Shown here one piece after another: positions 1-6,173 of a stretch of DNA of 6,597 bases. Within the stretch, counting starts at the first letter, position 1. The number at the start of each line of letters is the position of its first letter. Position numbers and translations under genes: made by a program. Source of the DNA: an uncultured Spirochaetales bacterium (lineage in GTDB: Bacteria; UBP6; UBA1177); NCBI GenBank assembly GCA_902780365.1, contig CACZFE010000101.1:1-6597 (forward strand), in the 5' to 3' direction. Below the pieces are notes generated by a model that saw nothing but the letters and a program-made list of their open reading frames with translations, was not told where the DNA came from and ran no database searches.

Positions 1-220
1 TGTATTCTGCAAATGCATTGCGGGTGGTGTTGTCAAGAGCCTTCCAGTCGGCATATTCCGATTCACCCACATACACGCATTCTTCCTTGTTAGTCACCAC
101 AACATCTTGATGAAGGAAAGGCTCCATATACCTAGCTGTCCCCTCATATTCAAATGCATAGTCTAGACCTATGCCTCCAGCCAATTCAGTATGATGGAGA
201 TATGGGTGAGAAGCAGGCAT
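1..220 (-). CDS. Hypothetical protein, partial (runs off left edge)
   Basis: The reverse strand is open from 241 down to the window edge. The translation looks protein-like (MPASHPYLHHTEL near the start, then acidic and aromatic residues such as DYAFEYEG and VYVGESEYADWKALD). I do not recognise the family. The first ATG is at 220-218, but no ribosome binding site precedes it. The frame continues upstream as QFKFVAN to a TGA at 242-244, so the true start may be lost or the gene may be 5'-truncated. It lies in the same frame as the minus-strand segment ending at 266, separated from it by two stop codons. Coding on this strand is opposite to all core genes. A small accessory or immunity-type protein is possible, but this is only an impression. 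Confidence 0.4.
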   Translation of the reverse strand, partial: MPASHPYLHHTELAGGIGLDYAFEYEGTARYMEPFLHQDVVVTNKEECVYVGESEYADWKALDNTTRNAFAEY

Positions 221-265
221 ATTGGCTACGAACTTGAATTGTCAGAATGAATATTGTATTTGTTG

Positions 266-391
266 TTAATTTATCTCCCAGTCCTCTGTAGAGAAATATA
301 GAACTTGATAGTCAAGTCCACTTTCACATTCTAAATCACATAGGTCATTCAACAAACCATCTGCTATCCCCATTTCCGAAACTATGTCGGC
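266..391 (-). pseudogene. C-terminal remnant of an unrecognised protein, truncated at a junction
   Basis: The last 40 or so residues of this reverse-strand frame (from about DIVSEMGIADGLL to a terminal FSTEDWEIN) look like a genuine acidic C-terminus ending at a TAA at 266-268. The frame stays open up to 502. The upstream half (392-502) is exactly antisense to conserved DUF4143 ATPase coding sequence, so it is most likely a shadow and not part of the original protein. I therefore read this as the tail of a minus-strand gene whose front was lost at the junction near 391. A short or chimeric functional protein starting at 502 cannot be excluded. The family is not recognised. Confidence 0.4.
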
Positions 392-395
392 AGGT
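380..395. other. Probable recombination or insertion junction
   Basis: To the right of about 392, plus-strand translation matches the DUF4143 ATPase pattern from RYDIKG onward. To the left, the same frame gives no family-like sequence and reaches a TAG at 341-343, while the minus strand carries a different protein tail. Two unrelated coding segments thus meet head-on with no intergenic space. The exact base cannot be fixed by eye, and no terminal repeat or target duplication was found. Confidence 0.55.
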
Positions 396-790
396 ATGAC
401 ATAAAGGGCAGACAGCTGCTGAAGACTCTCTCTAAAAATTATATTGCGGATATCGGTTTGAGGAATCTGCTTTTGGGATACCGTGACGCCGAACGTGGAC
501 ATATTCTTGAAAATATAGTCTATCTTGAGCTTAGACGGCGCGGATACCGTGTTTATATTGGAAAAGCCGGTGAAAACGAAATTGATTTCGTCGCCGAAAA
601 AACCGATGAAAAAATCTATTTTCAGGTCGCAGAAAGCATAATCTCACCCGAAACAAGAGCTCGGGAAATCCGTCCCTTGCAGACAGTGCGCGACAACTAT
701 GAAAAAATCATCCTTTCAATGGACAGGAGCTTCATAACAAGCGAAAACGGCATAAAATTCGTCAATATAATAGACTGGCTGTCGGAATAA
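392..790 (+). pseudogene. 3' fragment of AAA ATPase with DUF4143 domain
   Basis: About 132 residues are readable, from RYDIKGRQLLKTL through IADIGLRNLLLGYRD, RGHILENIVYLELRRRGY, GENEIDFVAE and IYFQVAESI, to a TAA at 788-790. These are the conserved blocks of the C-terminal DUF4143 part of the AAA_14/DUF4143 ATPases, which are normally about 380-450 aa. EIDFV followed by YFQV corresponds to the PD-(D/E)XK-like fold described for this domain, with Q in place of the catalytic Lys, as is common in the family. The whole P-loop ATPase domain (Walker A and B) is absent, because the homology stops at the junction near 392. A TTG at 458 could start a 110-aa product, but it has no convincing ribosome binding site and lies inside a conserved block. 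A decayed fragment without ATPase function is most likely. Confidence 0.8.
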
Positions 791-855
791 TTTTTACCGG
801 TGAAGGAAGGTAGGGGCGGCTTTTCGTGAAAAATCCGAAAAAGATTTAAAAGTTC

Positions 856-883
856 TTGACTTTGATCATTTTTTTCTTATAAA
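856..883 (+). promoter_or_regulatory. Sigma-70-type promoter (TTGACT, 16-bp spacer, TATAAA)
   Basis: TTGACT at 856-861 and TATAAA at 878-883 are separated by 16 bp in a T-rich spacer, placing a start site near 889-891. It is the best promoter match I found in the window. It points at the structured non-coding stretch 890-1082 and, beyond that, the toxin gene at 1154. A direct promoter for the toxin would give an unusually long leader of about 260 nt. Confidence 0.6.
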
Positions 884-889
884 CAACAG

Positions 890-1082
890 CGTTTTTCGGA
901 GATCATTGAAAACTGAGGAACGGAGTAATTGAGAGTTTATCGTGCTGTGTGAAACAGTTGTTTCGATTGCAGTTTCAGCCGTCATGGGTTGACACGGTGA
1001 ACAAGTTACGCTGAGTGAAGAGCTCAGATCGGCTTGTGAGGCTTTTACAAGTTACCGACAGTTGTCAAAGAGTCTTATTTTT
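890..1082 (+). ncRNA. Candidate structured non-coding RNA or long structured leader
   Basis: No credible gene lies between 791 and 1153. From the predicted start near 890, the sequence contains an imperfect long-range stem: 903-915 with 1059-1071 (11 of 13 positions pair), continued by CGG 921-923 with CCG 1055-1057 and TAATT 926-930 with AAGTTA around 1050-1054. Inside it are local hairpins: GAAAC/GTTTC at 951-964, GTCA/TGAC at 981-993, and a two-part hairpin at 1001-1037 (ACAAG/CTTGT outside, CTGAG/CTCAG inside, 7-nt loop). The closing stem is followed by a T-run at 1078-1082 that could end transcription. Promoter, fold and T-run together suggest an RNA of about 190 nt. The size resembles 6S RNA, but the branched fold does not, and I see no motif of RNase P, tmRNA, SRP RNA or a known riboswitch. 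It was folded by eye only; a toxin leader or chance pairing remain alternatives. Confidence 0.4.
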
Positions 1083-1153
1083 CCCATTACAACAATCCAA
1101 AGTTTCTAAATTTTCCGAAGATGTGTTTTTAAAATTTATCATTGGAGGAAAAA

Positions 1154-1390
1154 ATGAAAAAATTAGGTGAAATTCCTAAACAGCTTTTGAATAAAGCTGC
1201 AAAAATTATTGAACTTTTCCAGAAAGGCATTCGCCACGGATGGAAAAAGCTGGCTGGTCTGAAAAATGAATTTTATTCCTTCAGGCTCAGCATGAACTAC
1301 AGGCTCCTGACTGACGGCAGGACTTTCTTTGTCGGAAGTCATGATGCTTACGAAAACAAAATAAAGACCATAAAAAAACATGGTTATTAG
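1154..1390 (+). CDS. RelE/ParE-like toxin, apparently without a partner antitoxin
   Basis: This is a 78-aa basic protein. The start is ATG 1154, five bases after GGAGG at 1144-1148; the TTG at 1142 overlaps that Shine-Dalgarno and is rejected. The layout matches the RelE/ParE superfamily: a helical pair (residues 5-25, IPKQLLNKAAKIIELF), the KKLAGLKN turn (31-38), the central strands YSFRLSMNYRLL (41-52) and the late VGSHDAY block (60-66). Family members cleave ribosome-bound mRNA or poison gyrase; which applies here cannot be told. The first beta strand usual in the family (about 8-10 residues) is missing, since the frame is blocked by a TAA at 1130-1132, so the protein may be N-terminally shortened. 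No antitoxin gene lies beside it: a terminator follows immediately and non-coding sequence precedes it. It could be a solitary or decaying toxin, or one controlled in another way. Confidence 0.75.
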   Translation: MKKLGEIPKQLLNKAAKIIELFQKGIRHGWKKLAGLKNEFYSFRLSMNYRLLTDGRTFFVGSHDAYENKIKTIKKHGY

Positions 1391-1395
1391 GCAGT

Positions 1396-1424
1396 GCTCC
1401 CGCAGGAACTGCGGGAGCTTTATT
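1396..1424 (+). terminator. Intrinsic terminator after the toxin gene
   Basis: A perfect 10-bp GC-rich stem (GCTCCCGCAG at 1396-1405, loop GAA, CTGCGGGAGC at 1409-1418) is followed by TTTATT. It begins 5 nt after the toxin stop codon and ends only 31 nt before the radical SAM start. The downstream operon therefore either has its own promoter or depends on read-through. The T-tract is short, so termination may be partial. Confidence 0.85.
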
Positions 1425-1449
1425 AACTCAAGATTGAAGAGGTTTATAT

Positions 1450-2742
1450 ATGAGAAATTCATCAGAAAAATTGAAAGTTCTTCTCGTTTCGACGAATTTC
1501 TGCCGTCATGACGAAGAACGCACCCCTTACGGAATAACATGTCTGGTCAATGCGTTCAGGCATGGGAAAAGCAACGGCAGCATTGACACTTTTACTTACG
1601 ATTTGAACAGACATTTTGATGAAAACCTTGGAAAATTCTGCATCAATTACGATAAAACAGCAGTTCTGATTGCAGAAAAAATCATGGAAAACGGCTGCAA
1701 TATCGCGGCTTTCAGCGTATTTGCATGGAGTGACGAGCTTCTTAAAAAGACGATGGCGATTCTCGGCAGCCGCAAAGAACCTCCGATTATCGTGATGGGC
1801 GGCCCGATGGTCTGCGGAGGTCTTGAAACGCTCAGAAAAGAGTATCCTTCTGCTGACTTTTTCATTGAATCTTACGGAGAAAAAGTATTCGCGAATCTTG
1901 GAGAATACCTTTACCGTGCTGAAAGAAGCAGGAATCCTCTCATAAAGGAACTCCCTGTGTTCGAGGAGGTGACTTCACCGTATTTGTCCGGTCTTATTCC
2001 GCTGAAAGAGGGAATGACGGTCAGAATGGAACTCAGACGCGGATGTCTTTTCAACTGCTCGTTCTGCCGTCACCGCAATCCTGAGAAAAAGGTTTTCTGT
2101 GTCGGCTGTATGGAAGCCCACAGGCAGGAACTGATGCTTTTCAAGGCTGCAAAAGTGGGAAAGATCAATGTTCTCGATCCCTATTTCAACGATGTGCGCG
2201 CTGATTTTAAGGAAATCAGCTTCGAGTTTTTGACGCTGCTGAAAGAGTTGAAAATTACAGCGGCAGTTTCTTTGCAGATACGCCCTGAAACGCTTACAGA
2301 CGAATATCTTGATATTGCAGAGACAATGCCGAACCTCATTTTCGAGATCGGAGTACAGTCGCTTGACGAAAAAGTTATGAGGGAAATCAACCGCGGCGGA
2401 TGCGGAACTAAAGAAAAAGTGCTTGAAAAGTTGAAAGAAGTGGCAAAACGCGGAATCAGGACAGAGATCACGCTCATTTACGGATTGCCTTGTCAGACGG
2501 CGGAATCTTTCAGGAATGATGTTAATTCGCTGAGAACATTAGGCTTTTCTAAAATTACAGCGTTTCCGCTTCAGATCTACAGAGGAACTGAAATGTTTGA
2601 CATTTATAAGAGTTACGGATTAAAAGCAGAACCGAATGATTTGGAAATCCTTGAAGTTTGCGATAATCCGGCTCACGATATTGAGGAGATGAGAAAGATT
2701 GCATGTCTGCTTTCGGAATATCCAGAAGAGGCGGCGGCATAA
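1450..2742 (+). CDS. Radical SAM protein with degenerate B12-binding-like N-terminal domain
   Basis: 430 aa, ATG 1450 preceded by GAAGAGG at 1435-1441. The radical SAM cluster motif is plain: RRGCLFNCSFC, with Cys199, Cys203 and Cys206 (CX3CX2C) to hold the 4Fe-4S cluster that cleaves S-adenosylmethionine. Barrel landmarks follow: LDPYFN (242-247), EIGVQSLDE (299-307), INR (313-315) and YGLP (344-347). Residues 1-160 resemble the Rossmann-like domain of B12-binding radical SAM proteins: PYGITCL (26-32), MGGP (116-119), and ADFFIESYGEK where GEGE is usual. The cobalamin motif DxHxxG is absent, so B12 is probably not bound in the standard way. An extra Cys217-x2-Cys220 pair sits 10 residues after the cluster motif and may bind metal. 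The protein should be cytosolic and oxygen-sensitive. The substrate is unknown; the next gene, 55 nt away, is its likely partner or target. Confidence 0.9.
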   Translation: MRNSSEKLKVLLVSTNFCRHDEERTPYGITCLVNAFRHGKSNGSIDTFTYDLNRHFDENLGKFCINYDKTAVLIAEKIMENGCNIAAFSVFAWSDELLKKTMAILGSRKEPPIIVMGGPMVCGGLETLRKEYPSADFFIESYGEKVFANLGEYLYRAERSRNPLIKELPVFEEVTSPYLSGLIPLKEGMTVRMELRRGCLFNCSFCRHRNPEKKVFCVGCMEAHRQELMLFKAAKVGKINVLDPYFNDVRADFKEISFEFLTLLKELKITAAVSLQIRPETLTDEYLDIAETMPNLIFEIGVQSLDEKVMREINRGGCGTKEKVLEKLKEVAKRGIRTEITLIYGLPCQTAESFRNDVNSLRTLGFSKITAFPLQIYRGTEMFDIYKSYGLKAEPNDLEILEVCDNPAHDIEEMRKIACLLSEYPEEAAA

Positions 2743-2752
2743 AACAAACATT

Positions 2753-2779
2753 CCTGCGGTCGGCTCGTCCGGCCGCAGG
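2753..2779 (+). promoter_or_regulatory. Strong intercistronic hairpin
   Basis: CCTGCGGTCGG (2753-2763) pairs with CCGGCCGCAGG (2769-2779): 11 bp with one G-U wobble and the loop CTCGT. It starts 10 nt after the radical SAM stop and ends 8 nt before the GGAGG of the next gene. The following bases (CTTAAATT) are not a T-run, so full termination is unlikely. An mRNA stabiliser, a processing site or partial attenuation that sets the ratio of the two proteins would fit. The hairpin structure is seen directly; the role is inferred. Confidence 0.6.
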
Positions 2780-2797
2780 CTTAAATTGGAGGATAAT

Positions 2798-5071
2798 ATG
2801 AGTAAATTCGGTAAATTTGACGAAAAAGAAACAAAAGAAGGAAACATCAGACGTGTTTTCTCTATATTTTTGGGGAAACGTGAAAATGAAAAACTGAGTT
2901 TGTGCACCAAAGAAGAAAGAGAGGACTGGGATACATTCAAGAAAGGGCATCCGGCAGATGAATACGCCAAATGTTTCCTCCGCGTCTGCGACAAGGCGCA
3001 AAGAGAAGAACTGATGAAAGTGACGGCAGATCTGCTGACCGAAGAAGAGGCAGGACAGCTGCTCAAAATTGCGAATTACGATGACGGCAAGTTCTGGTTT
3101 GCCGATAAATCTTTGAGTGACAAGGAGAAGTTTGCAGGAGGTTTTTATCACAAAGTTCTGCCAGCGGTAATGTCGGTTTTCAACCCGCGCTTTGATGCTG
3201 TAAGAGTTGATTTCCTCAGATATTTCATACTTTGGGACAACTTTGCGGAAGAACGCCGCTATGAAAAGGAATACGATACTCTTACTGATAATTTTTTTGT
3301 TCCGAAAGATAGGTTTGATGCCTTTAAAAGCGGAGATACTCTTAAAAAACTTAAAACTATCAGTGATATTCCGGCATTATACAAATTCGCGGCTGATGAA
3401 ATCGCCTTCGTAAGTTTTGAAAAGTGTTTCTATAGAGAAATTTATACAAATGAACTAAAGTATTTGAGAGATCAGATTTTGATCGCAGACTACAACAAAG
3501 CTGCAAGGTGTTTTTACAAAATTTGCAAAGGGATTCTCAACAATACCGCTTTTTTGAATGACGCAGTAAATCAGAATATGCTTTCCGCAAAGTTTGTTTT
3601 TGAAACTTTGAAGTACAAGGAATATGTGGGAAAATACCATGAAATTTTAGCCACGACTTCCAAAATGCTTATGGGAGCGAAAAGTGATGAAGAAGTCAGG
3701 GCTTTACGGAAGAAACATGAAGGTAGAGGTATATATGTCGTCAAAGTTGAAAACGACGATTCTTTGAAGGAAATGAGGTCGGAACATGACAGTTATGACG
3801 AAATTCTCGAACGTGAAACAAAAGAGAAACTCGCCGGAATCTTATTTGCAGATGAAGAAATGAAAAATTACCTTGCCGAAAAAGTTTCCAGGTTCGGCAT
3901 TGATGAATTCAGAAACAGCGAGTTTTTCTCTTTTATGATGAAGCTTGATCCTGGGTATAGAATACCGATAAAAAGGCGTGTGTTTAAAGTGAATTTAAAA
4001 AATTTGGAGGAGTTGAGAGACGCCTGCGATCTTTTTGTGAATTACGGCGAGATTCTGCTGGGGCAGCAGGAACGCTGCTGCAACGATGAACCAGTGGAGT
4101 CTCAGGATAGAGTTGAGTATCTCAAGGAGTTTCTTGAGGAATGGGTGCGCGGAAAATGGTATTTTACGGAGCTTCCGGAACTTTTTCAGAAAATAGTTTT
4201 AACTTCGCATACATTGGATTTTTGCGGAAAAAGTGCCGACTTTTCCGAAGTCGGCATCGACAAAGATGCTTTGAAAAAAGATATAGACGCTTTTCTGAGT
4301 GAGCTTAAAAAAATCGCTGCATCTGGCGGCAAACCGTCTGATTATTATGCAAACGAGCCTTTTGAATCTTATACTATTTCCAATGTCGAATCCTGTGTAT
4401 CGACTCAGGCGTTTCACACAGCCGTCTCGTTTTTGATAAACTGTTTCGGTGCATGGAAAGCGGTAAAGCCGCTGCTTGCGATTTTCAGGAATCTCAAGGA
4501 GCAGGCGTATTCGATCGACATGGAACATTACGAGTATGACCGCTACACTTGGGCTTTTGTGCCGCTGCGTCTGACTCCGCTTCTCGGTTCGCTGGAAACT
4601 GAAGAAGCTGCCGAAGTATGCGAAGAGTGGTTCAAATATCTTGCCGAGCAGCTCAAATCTGCGGATGATTATGCGATAAACAGGCGCAAGGAAAATCCTG
4701 AAACAGTGCCGGAAGAGTTCAGGGACGGCTACGACATAAAAGTGATAGAACCTCATCCGCTCTGGCGTGAGGCTTACTGCGAAGCGGCGGGAGATCTGAG
4801 AGTAAATCCCGGATTCAACAACTGCAAAGTTTTCAACCACCTGAAAAAGAACGATATCGACAAGGATGTCAGGGAAGCAGCTGAAAAAACTCTTGAGCGC
4901 ATTGAAAAAGTCAAGGGAAAATTTGATTCCGGTTCGAGAAAAAGGGCTCTTCTCAATGCGTGGTGGTGGTACAGAGTGGCCCATTTAAAGAGTTTGGGAA
5001 TAGATTTCGACTGGGTTTCGGCACAGAATCTCAAAATCAAGGAAGTCAAAATAAATTACCCGAAAAATTAA
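2798..5071 (+). CDS. Large helical protein of unknown function, HEAT-like C-terminus
   Basis: 757 aa, starting at ATG 2798, five bases after GGAGG at 2788-2792. An upstream in-frame ATG at 2699 lies inside the radical SAM gene and reads through the hairpin, so it is rejected. The protein is charged, rich in Lys, Glu, Asp, Phe and Tyr, with no signal peptide or membrane segment, and looks almost wholly alpha-helical. I recognise no catalytic motif. Residues 653-702 resemble a HEAT-type helical pair: PLWREAYCEAAGDL, then DIDKDVREAAEKTLERI. A Trp triplet (722-724) and VAHLKSLGIDFDWV follow, then a short basic beta-like tail. Cys residues are scattered (Cys427 and Cys428 adjacent), with no clustered metal site. 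Position and spacing suggest co-transcription with the radical SAM gene. It might be a scaffold, partner or substrate of that enzyme, but the function is unknown. Confidence 0.85.
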   Translation: MSKFGKFDEKETKEGNIRRVFSIFLGKRENEKLSLCTKEEREDWDTFKKGHPADEYAKCFLRVCDKAQREELMKVTADLLTEEEAGQLLKIANYDDGKFWFADKSLSDKEKFAGGFYHKVLPAVMSVFNPRFDAVRVDFLRYFILWDNFAEERRYEKEYDTLTDNFFVPKDRFDAFKSGDTLKKLKTISDIPALYKFAADEIAFVSFEKCFYREIYTNELKYLRDQILIADYNKAARCFYKICKGILNNTAFLNDAVNQNMLSAKFVFETLKYKEYVGKYHEILATTSKMLMGAKSDEEVRALRKKHEGRGIYVVKVENDDSLKEMRSEHDSYDEILERETKEKLAGILFADEEMKNYLAEKVSRFGIDEFRNSEFFSFMMKLDPGYRIPIKRRVFKVNLKNLEELRDACDLFVNYGEILLGQQERCCNDEPVESQDRVEYLKEFLEEWVRGKWYFTELPELFQKIVLTSHTLDFCGKSADFSEVGIDKDALKKDIDAFLSELKKIAASGGKPSDYYANEPFESYTISNVESCVSTQAFHTAVSFLINCFGAWKAVKPLLAIFRNLKEQAYSIDMEHYEYDRYTWAFVPLRLTPLLGSLETEEAAEVCEEWFKYLAEQLKSADDYAINRRKENPETVPEEFRDGYDIKVIEPHPLWREAYCEAAGDLRVNPGFNNCKVFNHLKKNDIDKDVREAAEKTLERIEKVKGKFDSGSRKRALLNAWWWYRVAHLKSLGIDFDWVSAQNLKIKEVKINYPKN

Positions 5072-5079
5072 AAATTCAG

Positions 5080-5139
5080 CCGCCGTCATCTTTAGTCGAT
5101 ATACCGATATACCGATATTTCGATATTTCGACACGGCGG
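5080..5139. repeat. 8-bp tandem repeat (NNCGATAT) within an inverted repeat
   Basis: Units GTCGATAT, ACCGATAT, ACCGATAT, TTCGATAT and a diverged TTCGACAC run without gaps from 5095 to 5134. The block is bracketed by inverted arms: CCGCCGT (5080-5086) with ACGGCGG (5133-5139), and GTCGA (5095-5099) with TCGAC (5128-5132). It begins 8 nt after the stop of the 757-aa gene. It may be a dispersed intergenic palindromic repeat, a protein-binding array or a fold at the mRNA 3' end. There is no T-run for an intrinsic terminator. Confidence 0.7.
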
Positions 5140-5552
5140 TATCGAAAAACTTGCATTTTATTTCGAAATCCCCATAATTTCCGCGTTTATTGTTGCGCTG
5201 TGAGCAGCAGATGTTATTTTGTGCGATCTGGGAAGGTTTTCCCGCTTTTCGCGAACGGCGAGCATTTCACCGGCAGGTAACGGAGTTGCCAAAAGGCATT
5301 AAAAGGTTTTTTGGACTTCGGATGGTTGTTTATCGCAGGTAAACAGTCATTTATTTCAGCTTAACAATCGGTCGTTTTTAAAATTCAGGGCTTGGTTTTG
5401 TTTTAGAGCCTTTTTGTAAGCCGATTGCGCCAGAACCCAAAACTCTTTGCAACAAGTTGATTTTATTAACTTTTTGTGAGTCGTCAGAAAAAACTTTTAT
5501 GCCAAAATGGTAGGGATAAGCAAAATCGGTTTTTTTTGATGCAAGGAGGATT
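5140..5552. other. Intergenic region without a recognised gene
   Basis: About 410 bp in which I find no convincing coding frame; the open frames here lack ribosome binding sites and overlap the flanking genes out of frame. It holds a small inverted repeat (CCAAAA 5289-5294 with TTTTGG 5309-5314) and another, AAGTT (5454-5458) with AACTT (5468-5472), which could be an operator upstream of the 162-aa gene. No clear -35/-10 pair was found, although the promoter of the next gene should lie here. Confidence 0.5.
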
Positions 5553-6041
5553 ATGGAAAAGATTTGTGATGCCGAGACATTGGTGCTTTTCGATTTCATT
5601 CGGGAGCTTGGTTACGAAAATCCGGGAAAACTTGCGAACTGGGTTCGCGAAATTATCAAAAACAAAGAGGACTTCGACAAGCGTTTTCATGTTCCGAGCG
5701 CGGACAGTTTTTTCAACAGGCGCGAAGACAAGTTCATGCTTTCGCAGGACGCCAAAATCCTTGTCGAAAATCTCTGCTTTCTGAAACCTTACATGTCATG
5801 TTTCGGAAAATCTCTTGAAAGTCAGCGTGAATTTCAGCCTTATCGCGTTCTTGGCGGGGAAAAGGCGGACAAGGCGGCTCTTGAGAAAAAATTCGAGCGG
5901 CTGAAGATGGAACTTCAGGCTGAAAAAGAGAGGAACGAACGCGCAATGGCCAATCTGGAGTATTTCCACTCAATTCTTGTGGGAGATAAAGCTATTGATA
6001 TTACTGAAGAAAAGCTGCCTAAAGAAAAGGATGACGAATAA
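5553..6041 (+). CDS. Hypothetical protein with C-terminal coiled coil
   Basis: 162 aa, starting at ATG 5553 after a full AAGGAGG at 5543-5549; the 3-nt spacer is rather short. I do not recognise the family. Residues 1-100 look like a compact mixed-charge domain (LVLFDFIRELGY, PGKLANWVREII, FHVPSADSFFNRRED, LVENLCFLKPYMSCFG). Residues 103-137 are a Lys/Glu/Ala-rich heptad-like helix (ALEKKFERLKMELQAEKERN), a probable coiled coil for oligomerisation, followed by an acidic disordered tail. There is no signal peptide or membrane segment. It has the same strand and similar composition as the radical SAM/757-aa pair, but the 481-bp gap implies a separate transcript. Whether it belongs to the same system is undecided. 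Confidence 0.8.
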   Translation: MEKICDAETLVLFDFIRELGYENPGKLANWVREIIKNKEDFDKRFHVPSADSFFNRREDKFMLSQDAKILVENLCFLKPYMSCFGKSLESQREFQPYRVLGGEKADKAALEKKFERLKMELQAEKERNERAMANLEYFHSILVGDKAIDITEEKLPKEKDDE

Positions 6042-6057
6042 TTTGGGATTTTTTTTT
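6018..6057 (+). terminator. Possible weak intrinsic terminator
   Basis: CCTAAA (6018-6023) can pair with TTTGGG (6042-6047), giving 6 bp with one wobble across an 18-nt loop that contains the stop codon. A nine-T run follows at 6049-6057. The T-run is strong but the stem is weak and overlaps the end of the coding sequence. Confidence 0.4.
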
Positions 6058-6173
6058 GCGTACCAAATTGGCAGCTTTAAACAAAATCGTTTTTTGTGTT
6101 TTTATGACCAGAATAGCTTTGATGTTTTACTAAAACAATTATGGATTTTAATGAATAAGCCAGAAGCATCCAA

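Noticed and set aside
890..1082. 6S RNA or a cobalamin riboswitch
   Set aside because: The fold is branched rather than one long hairpin with a central bubble, no B12-box-like sequence is seen, and the toxin gene and a terminator lie between it and the radical SAM gene.
1142..1153. TTG start four codons upstream of the toxin ATG
   Set aside because: The TTG overlaps the GGAGG that serves the ATG at 1154.
1015..1170. 51-aa GTG-started frame just before the toxin, a possible antitoxin
   Set aside because: No ribosome binding site, no antitoxin-like motif, and it crosses the structured region and the toxin start.
2699..2797. An upstream in-frame ATG that would lengthen the 757-aa protein by 33 residues
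   Set aside because: It lies inside the radical SAM gene, has no ribosome binding site and would translate the intercistronic hairpin; ATG 2798 has a well-placed GGAGG.
2555..3151. Minus-strand frame of 198 codons across the operon spacer
   Set aside because: Antisense shadow of the two core genes; the translation is not protein-like.
4199..4984. Long minus-strand frame of 261 codons
   Set aside because: Antisense to the well-supported 757-aa gene, with low-complexity Phe/Ser/Arg-rich translation and no ribosome binding site.
5095..5134. CRISPR array
   Set aside because: Units are 8 bp and contiguous, with no spacers and no cas genes nearby.
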